From an uncultured Eubacteriales bacterium (GTDB taxonomy: Bacteria > Bacillota > Clostridia > Oscillospirales > Oscillospiraceae), in NCBI GenBank assembly GCA_900545815.1, contig URAM01000001.1, forward strand, positions 124,001-188,000: DNA of 64,000 bases, read 5' to 3'. The translations under genes were made by a program, and so were the position numbers. The notes below the pieces were generated by a model. The model was given only the letters and a program-made list of their open reading frames with translations. It did no database searches and was not told the DNA's origin. This document shows, one piece after another, positions 1 through 8,978 of this stretch. Each line of letters begins with the position of its first letter. Position 1 is the stretch's first letter.

Positions 1-1805
1 CGCTGCACTTTATGACGCAGATCCTCCAGGCGCTGCGCCATGCGCACAGCCGTGGCATCATCCATCGGGACATCAAACCCCAGAACATTATGGTGCTGCG
101 GGACGGCAGCGTGAAGGTGGCCGATTTCGGCATTGCCCGCATCACCGACTCCCAGCGCACCATGACTCAGGAGGCGCTGGGCAGCGTCCACTATATTTCG
201 CCGGAGCAGGCTCGTGGCAGCGACATCGACGCCCGCAGCGACCTGTACTCCGCCGGCGTGGTCTTGTACGAAATGCTCACCGGCACCCTGCCCTATAACG
301 GGGACTCCCCTGTGGCAGTGGTCTTACAGCACGTCCAGTCCATCCCAACGCCGCCCCGTGCCATCAACCCAGACATCCCGCTGGGCATGGAGCAGATCAC
401 CAAAAAGGCTATGGCGCCCAACCCAGACCGGCGCTATCCCAGCGCAGACGCCATGCTGGCGGATCTGGACGCCTTTCGGAAGAATCCCGATATCGACTTC
501 GGCTACTCCGACCCGTGGGTGCTGGAGCGGCAGATCGATGAGGATGAGCCAACTCAGATCCACCCCGCTGTCCAGATCGACCCGGAGACCATCCAACGCA
601 AGCGGGAGGAACAGGCGGCCAAGCAGAAGGCAGAGAGCGCTGCCGCCGGTGCAGCAGCTGCGGCAGGGGTCGGAGGCGCACAGGCCGCGCCGGTGACGCC
701 GCCGCCCAAGCAGCCGGAGCAGCCGGAAGCGGAGTATCCGGAGGAGGACTATGGGATTACAGAGGACGGGAAGGGCGGCAAGCGCACGGCGGTGATGATC
801 GGCGCCGTCGTGGCTATCATCGTCCTGGTCTGTCTCATTTTCGTCATGCTCTGGAAAATGATCTTCTCCGGCATCTTCAGTGACGGCAGCACTTATGAGG
901 TGCCCAATCTGTTGGGCAAGACCTATCAGGAAGCCATCGCTGCCATCGCCGGAGACGAGGACTTGAATGGGCACTTCACCATCACCGTCAGTGAGGAGAC
1001 CGCCTACAGCGCTGACTACGAGCCGGGTCAGATCATCAAGCAGGATCCGGAAGGGGGAACCAGCACCAAGAGTGAGACGACAGACATCACGGTTACCCTG
1101 TGCGCCGAGGACGATGATAAGGTAGAAGTGAAATATATGCCGGACATCGTGGGCAAGAATTACCGAGATTGGTCACAGACCCTTTATAATGATTACAACG
1201 TGGTCGTCAGCTACAAATTTGAGTACAGTGATGATTACGAAAAGAACCTCATCATCCGCACCGATCCCCAATCCGGCGAGGAGCTGACAGAAGGGCAAAA
1301 GATCACCCTATACATCAGCAAGGGGAAGGAAGAAAAGCTGGTGACCATGGTCACTGTCACCGGGATGTCCCAGGCAGAGGCGGAAAAGACCATCCAGGGG
1401 CTGGGTCTGACCGTGGGTAACGTGGTAGAAGTGGACAGCGATGAGGACAAGGGCACCGTCATCTTCCAGAGCGTGAAGAACGGCGCATCCGTGAAGCCGG
1501 GCACCAAGGTCAACCTCCAAGTCAGCAAAGGCCCTAAGGAGGAGCCAGACGAACCGGATAACCCGGACAACCCCGACCACCCGGATGATCCGGACGACGA
1601 CAACACCTCCCATCAGATCAAAGTCACTCTGCCGGAAGACCGGGAGGAGGCGTCCGCCGTGGTCATCAAGATCAACGGCAGCATCCTCTACAGCAAATCC
1701 GTGGCGCCGGATAAGAGCATTGTGTCTGTCAGCTATGTGGGCAAGATTGAAAGCTCTGAGATCACGGTGGACGGCGAGCCCTATGACCACTACACTATCT
1801 CATGA
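1..1805 (+). CDS. prkC: Serine/threonine protein kinase with PASTA repeats, 5' end missing
   Basis: Eukaryotic-type membrane kinase that senses cell-wall muropeptides and phosphorylates cytoplasmic targets. The frame is open at the window edge, so the N-lobe (P-loop and catalytic Lys) lies outside. Visible: catalytic loop HRDIKPQN, DFG in ADFGIAR and SPEQARG, all within about the first 70 residues. An Ala/Pro/Glu-rich juxtamembrane stretch follows, then one hydrophobic segment (about residues 257-285), three PASTA-like repeats (about 290-365, 372-440, 443-512), an Asp/Pro-rich linker and a roughly 70-residue C-terminal domain. The stop overlaps the rsgA start (ATGA). The order prkC-rsgA-spoVM matches Bacillus, where prkC influences germination and stationary phase. 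Identification is firm. Confidence 0.95.
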   Translation, partial: LHFMTQILQALRHAHSRGIIHRDIKPQNIMVLRDGSVKVADFGIARITDSQRTMTQEALGSVHYISPEQARGSDIDARSDLYSAGVVLYEMLTGTLPYNGDSPVAVVLQHVQSIPTPPRAINPDIPLGMEQITKKAMAPNPDRRYPSADAMLADLDAFRKNPDIDFGYSDPWVLERQIDEDEPTQIHPAVQIDPETIQRKREEQAAKQKAESAAAGAAAAAGVGGAQAAPVTPPPKQPEQPEAEYPEEDYGITEDGKGGKRTAVMIGAVVAIIVLVCLIFVMLWKMIFSGIFSDGSTYEVPNLLGKTYQEAIAAIAGDEDLNGHFTITVSEETAYSADYEPGQIIKQDPEGGTSTKSETTDITVTLCAEDDDKVEVKYMPDIVGKNYRDWSQTLYNDYNVVVSYKFEYSDDYEKNLIIRTDPQSGEELTEGQKITLYISKGKEEKLVTMVTVTGMSQAEAEKTIQGLGLTVGNVVEVDSDEDKGTVIFQSVKNGASVKPGTKVNLQVSKGPKEEPDEPDNPDNPDHPDDPDDDNTSHQIKVTLPEDREEASAVVIKINGSILYSKSVAPDKSIVSVSYVGKIESSEITVDGEPYDHYTIS

Positions 1806-2698
1806 CCGGACGCATCGTAAAGGCCCTCAGCGGGTTCTATTATGTGGACTGCGATGGGGAGATCATCCAGTGCAAGCCCCGTGGGAAGTTCCGGTATGAG
1901 AAGGTGTCACCCCTGGTGGGCGACCGAGTAGACATCACCCCCACTGAACCGGGCAAGGGACGTCTGGACACCATCCATCCTCGGAAAAACCAGTTCCAGC
2001 GCCCCGCTGTGGCCAATATGGATCAGATGATCGTCATCGCCTCCCAGGCCATTCCAGTCACCGACCCGTTCCTGATTGATCGGGTGGCGGCCATCGCCGA
2101 GCTGAAGGACTGTGAGCCGGTTGTGGTTCTCAACAAGTGCGATCTAAACCCAGCGGAAGAATTGTTCCAGCGCTACCAGGCCACCGGCATCCGCACCATG
2201 CAGGTCAGTGCGGAGACTGGCGAGGGGCTGGAGGAGCTGGCGGCGTGCCTCCATGGCAAAGTTTCCGTCTTCACCGGCAACTCCGGCGTAGGCAAGTCCA
2301 GCTTGCTCAACGCCCTAGATGAGCGGTTTCAGATCGAGACTGGCGAGATCAGCAAAAAGCTGGGGCGCGGCCGGCACACCACCCGTCATGTGGAGTTGTT
2401 CCGGCTGGAAGGAGATGCCATTATCGCCGACACCCCCGGTTTTGCCGCCTTTGACACGGAGATCCCTGAGCTGCTGGACAAGGAACGTCTGGCCTACGGC
2501 TTCCGAGAGTTCGTGCCCTACCTGGGACAGTGCCGCTTCGTGGGCTGTGCCCATGTGAAGGAGAAGGGCTGCGCCATCCGTGCCGCCGTGAAGGAAGGGA
2601 AGATTCAAAAAGGGCGGCATGACAGCTACGTTCGTCTCTACGCCGTGGCCAAGGAGTTCAAGGCATGGGAGAAGAAGCCCAGCCGACCCATCAAGTAA
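1802..2698 (+). CDS. rsgA: Ribosome small subunit-dependent GTPase A
   Basis: Circularly permuted GTPase acting late in 30S ribosomal subunit maturation. The 298-aa protein has an N-terminal OB-fold, then the permuted motif order: G4 NKCD, G5-like SAETGEG, P-loop GNSGVGKSS, G3 DTPG. A C-terminal zinc knuckle follows, with Cys in CRFVGC, a His, and a further Cys in EKGC. Length is normal for the family. The ATG overlaps the prkC stop by four bases, so translation is probably coupled. Its place between prkC and spoVM is the same as in Bacillus subtilis (cpgA/yloQ). Confidence 0.96.
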   Translation: MTGRIVKALSGFYYVDCDGEIIQCKPRGKFRYEKVSPLVGDRVDITPTEPGKGRLDTIHPRKNQFQRPAVANMDQMIVIASQAIPVTDPFLIDRVAAIAELKDCEPVVVLNKCDLNPAEELFQRYQATGIRTMQVSAETGEGLEELAACLHGKVSVFTGNSGVGKSSLLNALDERFQIETGEISKKLGRGRHTTRHVELFRLEGDAIIADTPGFAAFDTEIPELLDKERLAYGFREFVPYLGQCRFVGCAHVKEKGCAIRAAVKEGKIQKGRHDSYVRLYAVAKEFKAWEKKPSRPIK

Positions 2699-2786
2699 GG
2701 ACAACCACATAGCACATTTGACCGTCTCCTGACGTATAGTGTGGATAGCAGAAATGCAGTCCGCAATATGGGAAGGAGGCGGTTTT

Positions 2787-2948
2787 TTGCGTCGTCGTGG
2801 ACGTGGGCATAACTGCCGAGAGCGCGGCCTGTGCGTCATCTCCTTGGGCGTGGGTCTGCTGGTTGCCATGGTGCTGCCCATTGGGGTCATCATGTTCCTC
2901 TCCGCCCTGACCATGATCTTGTTGGGACTGACTTGGATGCGAAAATAA
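2787..2948 (+). CDS. Small basic membrane protein of unknown function
   Basis: A 53-residue protein if it starts at the TTG at 2787, which follows an AAGGAGG SD site at ideal spacing. An in-frame ATG at 2739 would give 69 aa but has no SD. The N-terminus is strongly basic and contains two Cys. The rest is hydrophobic, with room for one long or two short membrane segments, and the protein ends in Met-Arg-Lys. No family is recognised. It sits directly upstream of spoVM, 19 bases away and on the same strand, so co-transcription and a sporulation role are possible but unproven. Confidence 0.6.
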   Translation: MRRRGRGHNCRERGLCVISLGVGLLVAMVLPIGVIMFLSALTMILLGLTWMRK

Positions 2949-2967
2949 CGAATAGGAGGAATGCAGC

Positions 2968-3036
2968 ATGAAGATCGTCATCGTTCGAGCACCGAAACTG
3001 TTGGCCGGATTCCTGCGGAGGATGTTCGGCATCTGA
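2968..3036 (+). CDS. spoVM: Stage V sporulation protein M, 22 aa
   Basis: Tiny amphipathic-helix peptide that in Bacillus recognises the convex forespore membrane and anchors SpoIVA, nucleating the spore coat. The peptide starts MKIVIVRAPKLL and ends RRMFGI. It keeps the family features: a short hydrophobic start, the conserved Pro-Lys-(hydrophobic)2 turn, and a Gly followed by a basic amphipathic helix. The SD site AGGAGGA lies 7 bases upstream of the ATG. The Bacillus protein is 26 aa; this one is slightly shorter. Its position after prkC and rsgA is the conserved spoVM locus, which strongly supports the call. The gene is small enough to be missed by automated annotation. Confidence 0.88.
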   Translation: MKIVIVRAPKLLAGFLRRMFGI

Positions 3037-3137
3037 GCCGGTGAGATAGGGTTCTACTGCCGCTTGCTTCCGCATACGCTCCTGATAGAATCAAACCCGG
3101 AGCCCTGCCGGTGACCGGGGAAAAGGAGAGGAAGCAT

Positions 3138-4655
3138 TTGGATTTTGAATTGAACAAAACTTCGCTGCCCTATCATCGCTTGATGTTCCATACCACGGTC
3201 AGTCGGGAAGAAAGCGTGGAGATGATCGTGCCGGACAGCTGTCCCGACATCGCCCGCCTGCTGGACACCTCCGCCATCTGCTGCCTGGATACCAAAGAGG
3301 CGCTGGAGGACACCATCTCCCTGGCTGGCCGCATCTATGGCCGCATCCTGTACCTGGCGGACGGGACAGACGCCCTGTGCAGCCTGCCTGCTGCCCTGGA
3401 CTTCCAGTGCGGCATCAGCCAGGAGGGCATCCTGCCCAGCTGCCAGGTCATCGCCCTGACCCGGGTGCGGACGGCGGAGACGAAAGCAGTCAACTCCCGC
3501 AAGGTGCTGGTGCGGGTGCAGTATGAGGTGAGCCTGCGGGTGTACCAGCCCGACCTGCTGACCATCCCCTGTGGGGTGGAGCAGGGGGATGGGGTGGAGC
3601 AGCGGTTGGAGTCCGCCGAGGGCTATTTTGCCGTGGCGGTGCCGGAGAAGCAGTTCCAGTTTCAGGATGATCTCACCCTGTCCGGCGGGCAGCCGGCCAT
3701 TGGTGAAGTGCTGCGGATGCAGCCCGATGTGACCTGCACCGAAGCCAAGCTCATCGGCGGTAAGCTGGTGTTCAAAGGGGAGGTGTCGGTGCGGATGCTC
3801 TACCGGAGCGTGGAGGAGGACGTGCTGACGGCGGACTTTGTGCTGCCCTACTCCCAGATCATGGACGCCGCCGAGGCAGCCGAACACGCCGACTTCCAAA
3901 TGGAAGTGGCGCTGCTGGGCTGGACGTTGGGGGAACTGGACTACGACGGCCGGAGCATCCCCATTGACCTGGAGCTGTACGCCTGCGCAGAAGTGCGCCA
4001 GGTGGAGACAGTCTCCCTGCTGGCCGATGCCTATAGTGTCCGCCAGGAGATGACTGCCCACTACGCTCCCTATACCTTTCCCCAGCTGGCGGAACGCTGT
4101 ATCCGGCGGGAGTCCAAGCGGGAGCTGCTGGAGACAGAGACGCCGGACGGGACGGTGTTAGACCTGTCCACCAAGACCGTTCAGACTACGGTGACGAAAG
4201 CTGCTGGCAGCCTGAAGGCAGCCAGCGTGGTGGAGATGACCGTGCTGTGGGTGGATGACGCTGGGGACGTGGAGACATTGACCCGACAGGTGACGGTGGA
4301 GACGGAAGTGCCGGTGACTGGGGATGTGGAAGCCTTGGTGCGCAGCCAGGTCACCGACCGGAGTGCCCTGCCTGCCGCCAATGGGCTGGAGCTGCGGCTG
4401 GGGGTGACATTCCAAATCCTGCTCCTGCGGCAGATGGAACAGCTGGGGATCGCCTCCTTGAGCGCGGAAGAAACCGCCCCTCAGGAGACAGGAGAACGTC
4501 CTTCCATCGTCCTGCGGCAGATGGCGGCAGGGGAGACCCTGTGGGACATCGCCAAGGCGTATCAGACCACGGTCAATGAGATCCAGCAGGCCAATGATAT
4601 GGAAGACCAGCCGGCGGAACCGGGGGTACTGCTCCTGATCCCCCGGACGCGGTAA
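3138..4655 (+). CDS. sipL: SipL-type spore morphogenetic protein (DUF3794 repeats plus LysM)
   Basis: Clostridial partner of SpoIVA, required in Clostridioides difficile for coat attachment to the forespore. About 505 residues from a TTG at 3138, which has an AGGAG site upstream; a GTG at 3111 is an alternative without a clear SD. The body consists of repeated DUF3794 beta-rich domains, with the recurring SVEMIVPDSCPDI-type segment near the N-terminus. The last 45 residues are a LysM domain (GETLWDIAKAYQTT, ending LLLIPRTR). The LysM of SipL is the part known to contact SpoIVA. spoIVA follows after only 15 bases, so the two partners are probably made together in the mother cell. Confidence 0.88.
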   Translation: MDFELNKTSLPYHRLMFHTTVSREESVEMIVPDSCPDIARLLDTSAICCLDTKEALEDTISLAGRIYGRILYLADGTDALCSLPAALDFQCGISQEGILPSCQVIALTRVRTAETKAVNSRKVLVRVQYEVSLRVYQPDLLTIPCGVEQGDGVEQRLESAEGYFAVAVPEKQFQFQDDLTLSGGQPAIGEVLRMQPDVTCTEAKLIGGKLVFKGEVSVRMLYRSVEEDVLTADFVLPYSQIMDAAEAAEHADFQMEVALLGWTLGELDYDGRSIPIDLELYACAEVRQVETVSLLADAYSVRQEMTAHYAPYTFPQLAERCIRRESKRELLETETPDGTVLDLSTKTVQTTVTKAAGSLKAASVVEMTVLWVDDAGDVETLTRQVTVETEVPVTGDVEALVRSQVTDRSALPAANGLELRLGVTFQILLLRQMEQLGIASLSAEETAPQETGERPSIVLRQMAAGETLWDIAKAYQTTVNEIQQANDMEDQPAEPGVLLLIPRTR

Positions 4656-4670
4656 AGGGGGAGGAAGTAA

Positions 4671-6149
4671 ATGGAACGGAATCAGATCTATGAGGACATC
4701 GCCTGTCGCACCGGCGGCGATATTTACATCGGCGTGGTCGGTCCGGTGCGCACCGGAAAATCCACCTTTATCAAGCGGTTCATGGAGACCATGGTCATCC
4801 CCAACATCGACAACGTGTACCGGCGGGAGCGCGCCAGGGACGAGCTGCCCCAGAGCGGCTCCGGCCGCACCATCATGACGGCGGAGCCCAAGTTCGTGCC
4901 GGAGGAAGCGGTGGAACTGCAAATGGAGGACGGCGCCGCCTTCTCCGTCCGGCTCATCGACAGCGTGGGCTACCTGGTGCCGGGGGCGGTGGGACAGATG
5001 GAGGAGGATCTCCCTCGGATGGTCACCACCCCTTGGTTCGACTATGAAATTCCCATGAGCGAAGCGGCAGAGGTGGGCACTCGAAAGGTTATCTCCGAGC
5101 ACTCCACCATCGGCATCGTGGTCACCACCGATGGCTCCATCTCGGAGATTCCCAGAGAGGACTATTTAGAGGCGGAAGCACGGGTCATCCAGGAGCTGCA
5201 AGAGCTGGGCAAACCGTTTTTGGTGCTGCTCAACTCCAAGCACCCCGATGATGCCCACACCCAGGCCATGGCGTCCGACATCGCCAGTCGCTACGGGGTC
5301 GCCTGTATGCCCATAGACTGTCAGAGTCTCTCTCAAGAGGACATTACGTCCATCATCCAGGCCGTCCTGTACGAGTTCCCCATCAAGGAGTTGGAGCTGT
5401 TCCTTCCGTCCTGGGTGGACGCTCTGCCCCACGGGCACCCCATCAAGGACGCCCTCTACGCCGCCATTCGGGAGAGCAGCGCCCAGCTCCACCGGCTGCG
5501 CCAGGTGCGGACGGTCATCGACCAGATGGGTCAGTGCGACTGCATCGACCGGACGAACATCCGTACCATCCAGTTGGGTACCGGCGTGGCCATGGTGGAA
5601 TTGAGCGTCCCCCGCAACCTGTTCTATCAGACGCTGAGCGAGCAGTCCGGTCTGGAGGTGAAAGATGATGGCGACCTGCTGCAGCTGCTCACCATGCTCT
5701 CCGGAATCAAGACCGAGTACGACAAGGTGTCCCAGGCACTTCACGATGTGCGGGAGAACGGGTACGGCATCGTGGTGCCCTCCATTGACGAGCTGCAACT
5801 GGAGGAGCCGGAAATTGTCAAGCAGGGCGGCCGCTACGGCGTCAAGCTCAAGGCCAGCGCCCCCTCTATCCACATGATTCGGGCGGACATCCAGACCATG
5901 CTCTCTCCCATCGTGGGCAGCGAGAAGCAGTCGGAGGAGATGATCCACTACCTGCTTCAGGAGTTCGAAGGGGACATCAAAAAGATCTGGCAGTCCAATA
6001 TGTTCGGAAAATCCTTCCACGAGCTGGTCAACGAGGATCTGCAGGGCAAGCTCATGCGGATGCCGGAGGATGTGCGGGTAAAACTCCGAGAGACCTTGGA
6101 GCGCATCATCAACGAGGGCACCGGCGGGCTCATCTGTATCATCCTGTGA
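4671..6149 (+). CDS. spoIVA: Stage IV sporulation protein A, coat basement-layer ATPase
   Basis: Mother-cell ATPase that polymerises around the forespore as the platform for coat assembly and also directs cortex formation. The 492-aa length is typical. The P-loop GPVRTGKST is at residues 24-32, and the protein ends in the characteristic hydrophobic GGLICIIL tail. It has an SD site (GGGGGAGG). Its genomic partners spoVM and sipL lie immediately upstream, so the membrane anchor, adaptor and polymer of the coat base are all within about 3 kb. Transcription ends at the hairpin at 6165. Confidence 0.97.
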   Translation: MERNQIYEDIACRTGGDIYIGVVGPVRTGKSTFIKRFMETMVIPNIDNVYRRERARDELPQSGSGRTIMTAEPKFVPEEAVELQMEDGAAFSVRLIDSVGYLVPGAVGQMEEDLPRMVTTPWFDYEIPMSEAAEVGTRKVISEHSTIGIVVTTDGSISEIPREDYLEAEARVIQELQELGKPFLVLLNSKHPDDAHTQAMASDIASRYGVACMPIDCQSLSQEDITSIIQAVLYEFPIKELELFLPSWVDALPHGHPIKDALYAAIRESSAQLHRLRQVRTVIDQMGQCDCIDRTNIRTIQLGTGVAMVELSVPRNLFYQTLSEQSGLEVKDDGDLLQLLTMLSGIKTEYDKVSQALHDVRENGYGIVVPSIDELQLEEPEIVKQGGRYGVKLKASAPSIHMIRADIQTMLSPIVGSEKQSEEMIHYLLQEFEGDIKKIWQSNMFGKSFHELVNEDLQGKLMRMPEDVRVKLRETLERIINEGTGGLICIIL

Positions 6150-6164
6150 GAACCAAACCGGCAA

Positions 6165-6198
6165 AAAACGCCCCAGTCTGAATAGACTGGGGCGTTTT
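6165..6198. terminator. Bidirectional intrinsic terminator, spoIVA / glycerophosphotransferase
   Basis: Perfect 15-bp stem (arm AAAACGCCCCAGTCT, loop of four bases) with A-run and T-run sides. It lies between convergent genes and can serve both strands. Confidence 0.9.
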
Positions 6199-6212
6199 CG
6201 GTATTTTTAAGG

Positions 6213-8978
6213 TTACTTCTTGGACTTGCCCTGGAGCATTTCCTGAATGGCGTGGTAGATGCGCTGGCAGTTGTTGAAGTCATCGAAAGCGAAGAAGTTG
6301 TCCGCCCGCTTGACGTACTCAGGCAGCATCTTGCAGCCGTTCTCCATATACTCGCACAGGGTATTGACGATCTCATCATTGTTCTTGCAGATGGGGCCAA
6401 AGCCCATGGTGTCATAGATAAGGCCGCCCTCCTCGTAGTGGGGGGGCAGGGCGTCCGGATGGTAGTACACCAGGGGCTTGCGCTGGTAGGCGAAGTCGAA
6501 CTGGACGCCGGAGTAGTCGGTGACCATCAGGCTGGATTCAGTCAAGATCTTCTCATAGCTCATGTCACCCGTGGCCGGAATCAGCTCCACATAGTCGTTC
6601 CGGTCAAAGTCCTCCAGCTGAGCGCTCATGGCCGGGTGCAGCAGGTAGGTGATACGGTAGCCGGTGCGCTTGGCGCAGTCGATGAGCCGCTGGTCGTTGA
6701 TGAGGGTGTTGTAGATTTGATAATAGGTGCTGTTCTTGAAATTCTCGTTGTGGGTCTTTTTGATGTTGGCGATGCTGGAATTGACCACGTTGCGCCGCCA
6801 GGTGGGGGTGATGAGGATGAGCTTCTGCTCGTTGCTCCTCAGCCCGTCATACCGAGCCAGGCCGGTCATCTTCAGCACCGAAGGGTCATAGCCATAAATG
6901 GGATGGCTCAGGTTCTCCAACTCGAAGGGGGAGGCACAGCAGTATAGGTGGGTGTTGTCGAACTGCCGATTCTGGTACTGGGCGATCTTCTGGATGGTCA
7001 GGCCGTGCTGGATGCAGATGACGTCGCCCCGCATCAAATCCTTGTTATAGGGACGGAAGCTGGCCATGGGGTCAAACTGAGCGGTGATGTTGGCGTGGGT
7101 GGCCAGGAGAGCTTCCGCCAGCAGGCAGATGAGCTGGCAGCGCATGGTGCCGTAGACTAAGATATGCTTCTTGTCCTCCCGCACCAGCCGTTCATAGTCG
7201 GGACTCTCCTTCCGGACGATGTAGTAGATCTCCACGTCCTTCTGATGCTTCCGGCAGTACTGGTACATATACTCGCCGTTGTCGCCGGCCTTATACAGCT
7301 TGTCGAAGGTCACCCAAATGTGCCGCTTGCTGTACGCCGGCTTCTTCTTCCAATAGCGCAGCCGCAGCCAGAACCCAGCCAGTGCGTGCTTCAGCCCTGC
7401 CGGATCCTTCTTCCGGGCGGCGTTCCAGAACAGCAGCTCCCGCTTCCTATGGAACTTCCGATCCACCTTCCGGATGGCCAGCTTGGAACGCCCCAGTTTG
7501 CTCAGCATCCAGCCGTCCCGGAACATCCAATAGGCGTAGGGGTTGTCCGCCATCATCCGAGAGTTGGGCGTGTCGAAGGTCAGGTTGAACTGATAACGCC
7601 GACCCTGGAACTCGTAGAAGAACTGCAAGCTCTGGTTGGGCTTGCTCCGCTCCACGGGGATGTGGAACTGGAAGGGGCACTTGTGCTGGAAGGTGAAGCC
7701 CAGGCATTTCACTAACGGGTACACCTCCAGTTCTTCTGCCGGATAGGTGGTCACGTCCTTGCCAGCGGTGCAGACGGCGTAGGCTTTGAACTGATCCCGT
7801 TCCAGCCAGTCTGCCATGCCGGCGTTGGCGTCGATGTGGAGCATCCCATCGTAGTAGTTGATGAGTCGGATGCGCAGCAGCTCTCGGCTGCTGGAGGCCA
7901 GGACGGCCACCTGGTCGGTGTCCGCCACTGAACCTGTGCCGCTCTTGGGGTGCATGATGGCCAGATAGTTGTTGCCATCGTCGATGATGTTCCAGGTCAT
8001 CCCCATAGCGTCCGTCTTTGCCCGCAGCAGGAGCAGGCGCAGGGCGCGGTTGGCGCTGGCGTAGGAGGTGATGGTACGGTTCATGATAACCCCGTTGTCC
8101 ACATAGCGCAGCGCCTGACCAGTGACGTTCACGAAGTGGAGCACCTCGTCCTTTTCCTTCAGGATGCCCTTGGTGCGGTCATTCAGGTTGCAGTTATACT
8201 TAGAGTAGATGAGATAATAGCAGGCGTACTGCAAAAACCGAGGCACGTTCTCATAGGTCGCCTGCGCATGCTCCAGCAAGGGGAGCATGAAGTTGGTGAT
8301 GGAGTCGTCATACCACCAACGCTGGTATTGCAGGGGGTTGGTGGAGGTGTTGTCCTCCAGGGAGACAGTATAGTAGTAATGGAGGGAGTGTGCCAGGCAA
8401 TACTGGGGGTGTTCCAGCTGGAGCCGCAGCAGAAAGTCCGGCAGGGCGTCCTCATGGAGTGCCTCATTGAAGGTCCGTCCTTCCAGGATGGCACGCTGGA
8501 AGAAATAGGCGTTGAGGTTGAGCTGCAACCGGTTGGGGGTCAAGTCCAGACGCTCCACCGGATCCGCTTCCTTGGGCTGTGAGCTGCCGCCGTAGGGCAC
8601 CAGTTCACCCAGCTCGTTGCGCAGGGCGGGCTGACAGGAAAGCATATGGGCGGGCTGACGGCGGAAAAGGCCGGACACCTTTTTGTAGATGTTCCCGCTG
8701 TACTCTGCCGTGGCCAGGCAGAAGTTCACATAGGTACCCTCCGCTTGCCGCAGACCCTCGTTGTAGGCTGCACCGATCTCCGCATCCTCCATGGGGCAGT
8801 ACCGGACGTTGGCCTGTCCCTGGCACAGCTGTGCCACTTCCTCGGAAGCGTGGGGATCCATGACCAGGAGCTGTACTTCCTTGTCGAAGCCATCGTTGGC
8901 TTTCAGCTTGGTCAGCGCCGCCTCAAAGGCGGCGTCGTGATCTACATATAAAATGGTTGTGAATGTCCACTGTTTCAT
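6213..8978 (-). CDS. CDP-glycerol:poly(glycerophosphate) glycerophosphotransferase family protein
   Basis: TagF/TagB-like enzyme transferring glycerol-phosphate (or a related alditol-phosphate) from a CDP donor onto a teichoic-acid-like or capsular acceptor at the inner membrane face. 921 residues. The N-terminal third resembles a family-2 glycosyltransferase fold (early Asp-His-Asp segment). The C-terminal third is the glyphos_transf domain, with QHGL near residue 656 and VTDYSG near residue 820, both family signatures. It has many basic residues and no membrane span. The start overlaps the stop of the upstream SDR gene, forming a three-gene unit with the cytidylyltransferase. The acceptor and exact donor cannot be read from sequence. 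Confidence 0.88.
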   Translation of the reverse strand: MKQWTFTTILYVDHDAAFEAALTKLKANDGFDKEVQLLVMDPHASEEVAQLCQGQANVRYCPMEDAEIGAAYNEGLRQAEGTYVNFCLATAEYSGNIYKKVSGLFRRQPAHMLSCQPALRNELGELVPYGGSSQPKEADPVERLDLTPNRLQLNLNAYFFQRAILEGRTFNEALHEDALPDFLLRLQLEHPQYCLAHSLHYYYTVSLEDNTSTNPLQYQRWWYDDSITNFMLPLLEHAQATYENVPRFLQYACYYLIYSKYNCNLNDRTKGILKEKDEVLHFVNVTGQALRYVDNGVIMNRTITSYASANRALRLLLLRAKTDAMGMTWNIIDDGNNYLAIMHPKSGTGSVADTDQVAVLASSSRELLRIRLINYYDGMLHIDANAGMADWLERDQFKAYAVCTAGKDVTTYPAEELEVYPLVKCLGFTFQHKCPFQFHIPVERSKPNQSLQFFYEFQGRRYQFNLTFDTPNSRMMADNPYAYWMFRDGWMLSKLGRSKLAIRKVDRKFHRKRELLFWNAARKKDPAGLKHALAGFWLRLRYWKKKPAYSKRHIWVTFDKLYKAGDNGEYMYQYCRKHQKDVEIYYIVRKESPDYERLVREDKKHILVYGTMRCQLICLLAEALLATHANITAQFDPMASFRPYNKDLMRGDVICIQHGLTIQKIAQYQNRQFDNTHLYCCASPFELENLSHPIYGYDPSVLKMTGLARYDGLRSNEQKLILITPTWRRNVVNSSIANIKKTHNENFKNSTYYQIYNTLINDQRLIDCAKRTGYRITYLLHPAMSAQLEDFDRNDYVELIPATGDMSYEKILTESSLMVTDYSGVQFDFAYQRKPLVYYHPDALPPHYEEGGLIYDTMGFGPICKNNDEIVNTLCEYMENGCKMLPEYVKRADNFFAFDDFNNCQRIYHAIQEMLQGKSKK

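Noticed and set aside
3054..4061. Minus-strand open frame of 335 codons opposite sipL
   Set aside because: Antisense shadow with biased His/Gln/Gly composition and no start signal.
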